Positions 58,799 to 64,000 of a stretch of DNA of 64,000 nt are shown in pieces. The position numbers and the translations under genes were made by a program. Every line of letters begins with the position of its first letter. Position 1 is the stretch's first letter. Source of the DNA: Alphaproteobacteria bacterium (lineage in GTDB: Bacteria; Pseudomonadota; Gammaproteobacteria; Burkholderiales; Burkholderiaceae_C); contig JASGCM010000009.1 in the NCBI GenBank assembly GCA_030054175.1, positions 62,001 through 126,000 on the forward strand, in the 5' to 3' direction. Under the pieces are notes generated by a model that was given only the letters and a program-made list of their open reading frames with translations, was not told the origin of the DNA and did no database searches.

Positions 58799-59653
58799 AT
58801 GAATTCCACTGCCTTCACCCCCGTCCGTCCTGATTTCGGCCTGATCATTGTGGGCGACGAAATCCTATCCGGCAAGCGCGCCGACAAACACATGGCCAAG
58901 GTCATCGAACTGCTCTCCGCGCGCGGTTTGCCCTTGAGCTACGCCGAGTATGTCGGCGACTCCCCCGATCGCATCACCCAGGCGCTGGCGCGGGCTTTCC
59001 AAAGTGGAGATGTGGTGTTTTCCACCGGTGGCATCGGGGCCACCCCTGACGACCACACCCGCCAGTGCGCAGCCAAGGCATTGGGTCAGCCTTTGCAACT
59101 GCACCCGCAAGCCGAGGTGCTGATTCGCGAGCGCATGCAAGATGTGGCTAAAGAGCAGGGCGTTCCTTACGAACCTGACCGCGCCGACAATGTGCACCGG
59201 CTCAACATGGGCGTGTTCCCGGCCTCGGCCCAGCTCATCCCCAACCCTTACAACAAAATCCCTGGCTTTACCTGCATTTCTCCCGGGCGCACCCTGCACA
59301 CCGGGGCAGTGCATTTCGTTCCTGGCTTCCCTGTCATGGCCTGGCCCATGGTCGAGTGGGTGCTGGACAACCATTACAGCCATCTGTTCCAAAAATTGGC
59401 TTATCTGGAAAAGTCGGTCGTCATTTACGGCGCCATGGAAGCCGCCCTGACCCCCATCATGGAGCGCCTGGAGGCCGGTCATCCCGGCATCAAGGTGTTC
59501 AGTCTGCCCAGCGTTGACCATCCCGTGCACGGCCGCCACATTGAATTGGGCGTCAAAGGCAACCCCGAGGATGTGAACCGGGCCTACCCGGCCATGCTGA
59601 ATGAACTGCACGTATTTGGTGCAAAATTAGGCCCCGAATTGGTGCGTTCGTGA
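58799..59653 (+). CDS. Molybdopterin-binding (MoaB/Mog/CinA-N) domain protein
   Basis: A 284-aa protein whose N-terminal ~170 aa form the MoCF-binding domain: GLIIVGDEILSGKRADKH, then VVFSTGGIGATPDDHTRQC. The C-terminal part resembles the middle domain of CinA-like proteins, but the nicotinamide deamidase domain is missing. It could be a CinA-like ADP-ribose pyrophosphatase or a molybdopterin-related enzyme. It lies 55 bp after queF, and its stop is just before the glnA regulatory region. Confidence 0.85.
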   Translation: MNSTAFTPVRPDFGLIIVGDEILSGKRADKHMAKVIELLSARGLPLSYAEYVGDSPDRITQALARAFQSGDVVFSTGGIGATPDDHTRQCAAKALGQPLQLHPQAEVLIRERMQDVAKEQGVPYEPDRADNVHRLNMGVFPASAQLIPNPYNKIPGFTCISPGRTLHTGAVHFVPGFPVMAWPMVEWVLDNHYSHLFQKLAYLEKSVVIYGAMEAALTPIMERLEAGHPGIKVFSLPSVDHPVHGRHIELGVKGNPEDVNRAYPAMLNELHVFGAKLGPELVRS

Positions 59654-59657
59654 ATAT

Positions 59658-59674
59658 CGCACCGAAATAGTGCT
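59658..59674. promoter_or_regulatory. NtrC binding site upstream of glnA
   Basis: CGCACCGAAATAGTGCT keeps the GCAC-N7-GTGC spacing of the E. coli NtrC sites at glnAp2. It lies about 90 bp upstream of the sigma-54 promoter at 59761, a usual enhancer distance. Confidence 0.7.
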
Positions 59675-59760
59675 ATCATAAAAACAGATCTCTGAGGCGA
59701 TTGGGGTGAATTTGCGAGGCACAATGAGGTTCTTGTGGTCCAAGTCCTCATTGCAGCGTC

Positions 59761-59777
59761 TTGGCACATTTTCTGCT
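59761..59777 (+). promoter_or_regulatory. Sigma-54 promoter of glnA
   Basis: TTGGCACATTTTCTGCT has the GG and GC elements exactly 10 nt apart, as in the TGGCAC-N5-TTGC consensus. Transcription would start around 59788, 40 nt before the glnA ATG. NtrC, encoded downstream, would be the activator. Confidence 0.75.
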
Positions 59778-59827
59778 GGTAATCCCGCACAATTTTTTCA
59801 ACCGACCCACACATTCAGGAGAATCTG

Positions 59828-61243
59828 ATGGCCAAGACCGTCGCCGACGTGATGAAGATGGTGAAAGACAACGAAGTCAAGTTCGTTGATTTCCGTTTCA
59901 CCGATACCCGTGGCAAAGAGCAGCACGTGAGCGTGCCCTTGTCGCATTTCAATGAAGACAAGTTCACCGAAGGCCATGCATTCGACGGTTCCTCCATCGC
60001 CGGTTGGAAGGGCATTGAAGCCTCTGACATGCTGTTGATGCCCGATCCCGGCACCGCCTTCCTTGACCCCTTCTTCCAAGAGTCGACCCTGGTTCTCTCA
60101 TGCGATGTGCTAGAGCCGGGTGACGGCAAGGCTTATGACCGCGACCCGCGCTCGATCGCCAAGCGCGCCGAAGCCTACCTTAAGGCTTCGGGTTTGGGCG
60201 ATACCGCCTACTTCGGCCCAGAGCCCGAATTCTTCATTTTCGATCAAGTCACTTTTGCCAACGAAATGGGCGGTGCTTTTTTCAAGATTGAAGAGTACGA
60301 AGCTCCCTGGAACACCGGAGCCAAGCTCGAGGGAGGCAACCGTGGACACCGTCCCACCGTCAAGGGTGGCTACTTCCCAGTGCCCCCGGTCGACAGCACC
60401 CAAGACATGCGTGCCGAGATGGTCCTGATTCTGGAAGAAATGGGCATCCCGGTTGAGGTGTTCCACCACGAAGTGGCTGGCGCCGGTCAAAATGAAATCG
60501 GTACCAAATTCAGCACCCTGGTCGAGCGTGCCGACTGGACCCAAAAATTGAAGTATGTGGTTTGGAACGTGGCCAATGCCTATGGCAAGACCGCGACTTT
60601 CATGCCCAAGCCCCTGGTCGGTGACAACGGCTCGGGCATGCACGTGCACCAGTCGATTTGGAAGGGCGGCAAGAACCTGTTCGCCGGCAACGGCTATGCC
60701 GGCCTGAGCGATTTCGCCCTGTACTACATTGGCGGCATCATCAAGCACGCCCGTGCCCTGAACGCCATTACCAACCCTACCACCAACAGCTACAAGCGTC
60801 TGGTGCCGGGTTTTGAAGCCCCGGTCAAGCTGGCGTACTCTAGCCGCAACCGTTCGGCCTCTATCCGCATTCCGCACGTGGCTTCCGACAAAGCCCGTCG
60901 CATCGAGGCTCGCTTCCCCGATCCCATGGCCAACCCTTATCTGGCTTTCTCGGCCCTGATGATGGCCGGTCTGGACGGCGTCGAGAACAAGATTCACCCC
61001 GGTGAGGCCGCCACCAAAGACCTGTACCACTTGCCGCCCGAAGAGGACGCATTGGTGCCGACCGTCTGCCATAGCTTGGACCAAGCGCTGGAGTACTTGG
61101 ACAAAGACCGTGCCTTCTTGACCAAGGGCGGCGTGTTCACCGAGAGCATGATCGACGCATACATCGAACTCAAGATGGGCGAAGTGACCCGCTTCCGTCA
61201 AGCGGTACACCCCATCGAGTACGAGATGTACTACTCGCTGTGA
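59828..61243 (+). CDS. glnA: Glutamine synthetase type I
   Basis: Makes glutamine from glutamate, ammonia and ATP; a 471-aa GSI-beta enzyme. [27 protein letters not shown], and [12 protein letters not shown] are the active-site segments, and the adenylylation Tyr is in [10 protein letters not shown] at about residue 400, so it should be under GlnE control. An AGGAG Shine-Dalgarno is at 59817-59821. Confidence 0.99.
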   Translation: MAKTVADVMKMVKDNEVKFVDFRFTDTRGKEQHVSVPLSHFNEDKFTEGHAFDGSSIAGWKGIEASDMLLMPDPGTAFLDPFFQESTLVLSCDVLEPGDGKAYDRDPRSIAKRAEAYLKASGLGDTAYFGPEPEFFIFDQVTFANEMGGAFFKIEEYEAPWNTGAKLEGGNRGHRPTVKGGYFPVPPVDSTQDMRAEMVLILEEMGIPVEVFHHEVAGAGQNEIGTKFSTLVERADWTQKLKYVVWNVANAYGKTATFMPKPLVGDNGSGMHVHQSIWKGGKNLFAGNGYAGLSDFALYYIGGIIKHARALNAITNPTTNSYKRLVPGFEAPVKLAYSSRNRSASIRIPHVASDKARRIEARFPDPMANPYLAFSALMMAGLDGVENKIHPGEAATKDLYHLPPEEDALVPTVCHSLDQALEYLDKDRAFLTKGGVFTESMIDAYIELKMGEVTRFRQAVHPIEYEMYYSL

Positions 61244-61280
61244 TCGGCCGCGACAGATCGACCTCGGTCTGTCAGCCACA

Positions 61281-61308
61281 AGGGGCGGCCTGGTGCTGCC
61301 CTTTTTTT
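61281..61308 (+). terminator. Rho-independent terminator after glnA
   Basis: GGGCGGC and GCTGCCC (one G-T pair) form a 7-bp stem with a short loop, followed by seven Ts at 61302-61308. A second 6-bp stem (GACAGA/TCTGTC, 61252-61273) precedes it. It should reduce read-through into ntrBC and keep glnA expression higher. Confidence 0.75.
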
Positions 61309-61319
61309 CAGTCCTCAGC

Positions 61320-61781
61320 ATGTCACTACGACCGTTTGATCGCCAATCTCTTGCCCTGGGCACCGCGCTGGCCTTGATGGGGGTGAGCGTGGCTGCCCAA
61401 GTGTCGGTCTGGCGTTGCGGCTCCACTTTGACCAACCGTTTGCCCGAAGGCGACGTCCAGCGGCGCGATTGCATCCCCATCACTTTGCCCAGTGCCACAA
61501 CCTTGCACGCAGCGCCAGCGTCCTTGATCGCACCAAGGACAGGCCATTCGCCCCAAAGTGGGACGCGCGAGCGCACGAATTTGGTGCCTGGCTCCACAGT
61601 GCAGATCAGCCCGGTCGAGCAAAAGCAGCGCGATGCGTTGGCGCGTCAATTGATCGAGGCCGAGTTGGAGCGAACCCAAGCACTATGGCGCAGTGCTCGC
61701 AGCCAGGGGGACTCGGCCGCGGCCGAGCGAGCCGAAGCCGACCTGGCTTCTTTGCAACGTGAGTTGGCTCGACTGCCATGA
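61320..61781 (+). CDS. Small exported DUF4124-like protein between glnA and ntrB
   Basis: A 153-aa protein with a signal peptide ending near VAAQ. VSVWRCGSTLTNRLPEGD at the start of the mature part resembles DUF4124, which has a W/Y-R/K-C element, and a C-terminal helical, Glu/Arg-rich coiled stretch closes it. The function is unknown. ATG 61320 is preferred, as the upstream start at 61293 lies in the terminator. The stop overlaps ntrB by 4 nt, so the two are co-translated. Confidence 0.7.
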   Translation: MSLRPFDRQSLALGTALALMGVSVAAQVSVWRCGSTLTNRLPEGDVQRRDCIPITLPSATTLHAAPASLIAPRTGHSPQSGTRERTNLVPGSTVQISPVEQKQRDALARQLIEAELERTQALWRSARSQGDSAAAERAEADLASLQRELARLP

Positions 61782-62869
61782 TTCGTTCGGCTGTACCGGC
61801 ATCAGCCTCGTTCGGTCTGGATCCAAGCGCTTGGCAGGGGCTGGACTTGATGGCCTCGATGGTCTGGGTCGCTCAACTCGATGGCCAGATCTTGTTCGCC
61901 AACACCGCCGTGCAAGAGTTGCTGGGTTTGCCCCGCCACCTGTTCGTGGGCCAATCCTTGCGCGATTGGCTGGAGCAACCCGCCGACCTTGACCATGCTC
62001 TGCAAGGCGCGCGACAGGGTGATTTCGCTGCATTGCGCTGCGACACCCTGCTCAAGGTGGGGCAAGACAGCTTGCTGGTGCACATGGTCCTGGCCCCGAT
62101 CGAGGGTTGCGATCAGGTCTTGGTCGAAATGCTGCCCATCGAGCAGCAAACCCGCCAGCAGCGCGAAGGTCGCCTGATGGAGCAAGCGTCTGCCAACAAG
62201 GAATTGATCCGCAACCTGGCGCACGAGATCAAAAATCCTTTGGGGGGAATCCGTGGCGCGGCACAACTGCTTCAAATGGAGGTCGATTCGCGCGACCTCA
62301 TCGAATACACGCAGGTCATCATTCGAGAGGCTGATCGGCTTCAAACCCTGGTCGATCGCCTGCTCGAACCGCATCGCAAACCGCATGTGGTGGGCAATGT
62401 CAACATTCACGAGGTCTGTGAGCGAGTTCGCTCGCTGATCCTGGCCGAGTTCCCGCGTGGTTTGCAGGTGGTGCGCGACTACGACACCTCTTTGCCAGAG
62501 TTTCGGGGCGACCTGGAGCAACTGATCCAGACGGTGCTGAACATCGCGCACAACGCTGCTCAGGCCTTGAACTCACGCATGGAGTCTGGCGACGCTCGCA
62601 TCACCCTGCGCACCCGGGTGGCCCGTCAAGTGACTTTGGGCAAGCAACGCTACAAGTTGGCACTGGAATTGCATGTCATTGACAACGGGCCTGGCATCCC
62701 GAGCGCATTGAAAGACCGGCTGTTCTTGCCGCTGGTCTCGGGGCGCGAGGGAGGCTCGGGATTGGGGTTACACCTCGCTCAAACCTTTGTGCAACAACAC
62801 CATGGTCTGATCGAGTTCGAAAGCGAGCCTGGAAGGACCGATTTCAAAATCTTCATCCCCTTGCCTTGA
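61778..62869 (+). CDS. glnL: Nitrogen regulation sensor histidine kinase NtrB
   Basis: The sensor kinase that phosphorylates NtrC and is controlled by PII. It has a PAS domain (residues about 20-130), a HisKA domain with the phospho-His in LAHEIKNPLGGIRGAAQLL (His about 149), and a HATPase domain with NIAHNAAQAL, DNGPGIP and GGSGLGLHLAQ. It is 363 aa and starts in a 4-nt overlap with the small exported protein gene. Confidence 0.97.
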   Translation: MIRSAVPASASFGLDPSAWQGLDLMASMVWVAQLDGQILFANTAVQELLGLPRHLFVGQSLRDWLEQPADLDHALQGARQGDFAALRCDTLLKVGQDSLLVHMVLAPIEGCDQVLVEMLPIEQQTRQQREGRLMEQASANKELIRNLAHEIKNPLGGIRGAAQLLQMEVDSRDLIEYTQVIIREADRLQTLVDRLLEPHRKPHVVGNVNIHEVCERVRSLILAEFPRGLQVVRDYDTSLPEFRGDLEQLIQTVLNIAHNAAQALNSRMESGDARITLRTRVARQVTLGKQRYKLALELHVIDNGPGIPSALKDRLFLPLVSGREGGSGLGLHLAQTFVQQHHGLIEFESEPGRTDFKIFIPLP

Positions 62870-62904
62870 GAAGACCACATCCGCACCGCCTATCTTGCAG
62901 AGAC

Positions 62905-64000
62905 ATGATGACTTCTATCAAACCGATCTGGATAGTGGACGACGATCAGTCGATCCGCTTCGTGCTTGAAAAGGCTTTGCAGCGCGAAGGCTTAGCCACG
63001 CGCAGTTTCACCCACCCGCGCGAGGTCTTGCAGGCGCTAGATGCCTCTGTGCTCGACCAGCTGCCTCAGGTGCTGGTCAGCGACATCCGCATGCCGGGAG
63101 GCTCTGGCTTGGATCTGTTGGGGCAACTCAAAGAGCGCAGTCCGGGTTTGCCGGTCATCATCATGACGGCCTTCTCTGACCTGGACAGCGCCGTTTCATC
63201 ATTCCAAAGCGGCGCTTTCGAGTACCTGGCCAAGCCGTTTGATTTGTCCAAGGCCGTCGAATTGATCCGCCGTGCCGTGGAAGAGAGCCAGCGTGAGCAA
63301 AGTGCCCAGATCGCCATGGATCCACAGCACGAGATGCTCGGGCAGGCCCCGGCGATGCAAGATGTGTTTCGTGCCATCGGTCGATTGAGCCAAAGCCACG
63401 TCACGGTCATGATCACGGGCGAGTCGGGCAGTGGCAAGGAACTGGTCGCCCGTGCTTTGCACAAGCATTCACCTCGCTCCGAGGAGCCCTTTGTGGCGAT
63501 CAACACCGCCGCCATTCCCAAGGATCTGCTCGAGAGCGAGCTATTTGGTCACGAGCGTGGCGCTTTTACCGGCGCGCAAGCCATGCGTCGTGGGCGCTTT
63601 GAACAGGCCGAAGGTGGCACGCTGTTTTTGGATGAAATCGGCGACATGCCTTTTGATCTGCAAACGCGATTGCTGCGCGTGCTCAGTGATGGTCACTTTT
63701 TTCGGGTAGGCGGTCACAGCGCCATCAAGGCCAATGTGCGCGTGATTGCTGCAACCCACCAGGACTTGGAGCAACGCGTCAAAGAAGGCGGTTTTCGGGA
63801 AGATTTGTTTCACCGCCTGAACGTCATTCGCTTGCGCTTGCCCGCTTTGCGCGAACGACGCGAAGACATCCCCATGCTGACCCGGCATTTTTTGCAGCAA
63901 AGCGCCCAGCAACTGGGCGTGGATCCCAAGCGCATTTCGGACCCTGCCCAAGCGGCGCTGGTCGATTTTCATTTTCCCGGCAACGTGCGTCAGCTCGAGA
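62905..64000 (+). CDS. glnG: Nitrogen regulation response regulator NtrC, 3' end outside window
   Basis: The sigma-54 activator of nitrogen genes, read here for 365 codons before the window ends. The receiver domain starts at [19 protein letters not shown], with the phospho-acceptor Asp in [11 protein letters not shown] (about residue 60). The AAA+ domain has the Walker A GESGSGKE (about residue 172) and the GAFTGA sigma-54 contact loop (about residue 219). The Fis-type DNA-binding domain is beyond the window. A second ATG follows directly at 62908. It begins 35 bp after ntrB. Confidence 0.97.
   Translation, partial: MMTSIKPIWIVDDDQSIRFVLEKALQREGLATRSFTHPREVLQALDASVLDQLPQVLVSDIRMPGGSGLDLLGQLKERSPGLPVIIMTAFSDLDSAVSSFQSGAFEYLAKPFDLSKAVELIRRAVEESQREQSAQIAMDPQHEMLGQAPAMQDVFRAIGRLSQSHVTVMITGESGSGKELVARALHKHSPRSEEPFVAINTAAIPKDLLESELFGHERGAFTGAQAMRRGRFEQAEGGTLFLDEIGDMPFDLQTRLLRVLSDGHFFRVGGHSAIKANVRVIAATHQDLEQRVKEGGFREDLFHRLNVIRLRLPALRERREDIPMLTRHFLQQSAQQLGVDPKRISDPAQAALVDFHFPGNVRQLE

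Noticed and set aside
60110..61597. Open frame of 495 codons on the minus strand
   Set aside because: Antisense to glnA and to the glnA terminator; no recognisable protein.

Overview
The window reads as a GC-rich chromosomal segment of a betaproteobacterium, most likely Burkholderiales and probably Comamonadaceae-like. The grounds are Bug-type tripartite-tricarboxylate-transporter (TTT) receptors, the TCA block gltA / 128-aa protein / sdhE / sdhBADC / GntR / mdh / CitE-like / acnB, the ispE / tRNA-Gln / prs / rplY / pth order, and a CIRCE element in front of rpoH. This placement is inferred from protein resemblance and gene order, not from a database search.

Region 1 (1-17.3 kb) is accessory and mostly catabolic. 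It opens with a nicotinate-dehydrogenase-type molybdenum hydroxylase fused to three cytochrome c domains. Next is a minus-strand operon (NTF2-like protein, hydroxyquinol-type intradiol dioxygenase, TauE/SafE exporter, MaoC dehydratase) divergent from an FAD aromatic hydroxylase. Then come a DUF1080 lipoprotein, a cupin, a large unknown exported protein with a stop codon in its apparent signal peptide, an FMN glutamate-synthase-like protein, and a Bug receptor / LigJ-like hydratase / N-terminally truncated PEP-mutase-family / Bug receptor group.

Region 2 (17.3-36.6 kb) is housekeeping: argH, the heme genes hemC-hemD-hemX-hemY, accD, then about 11 kb holding a large part of the TCA cycle with its own GntR regulator, and rpoH with a CIRCE operator.

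Region 3 (36.7-58.7 kb) is also housekeeping: ftsY, a pair of M16 proteases, rsmD, coaD, a phosphatase, a ferredoxin, a patatin, pth-rplY-prs-tRNA-Gln-ispE-lolB-TPR, mutM-mutY, rapZ-recN-nadK, hrcA, yaaA, an alpha/beta hydrolase and queF. Region 4 (58.8 kb to the end) has a MoaB/CinA-like protein and the nitrogen block glnA, small exported protein, ntrB, ntrC. The block is preceded by a good NtrC site and a sigma-54 promoter, and ntrC runs off the window.

The most unusual feature is a family of GGGGTC-cored palindromic repeats at four intergenic loci (near 15.4, 17.3, 42.7 and 44.0 kb). They lie at 3' ends of genes and in places form part of the coding sequence. The ferredoxin, the patatin and Pth all end in, or contain near their ends, KLGS-type peptides encoded by the repeat, and the ferredoxin and patatin share one TTAA as both of their stop codons. 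No encoded mobilising enzyme and no CRISPR array were seen. No stretch longer than about 300 bases lacks a gene.
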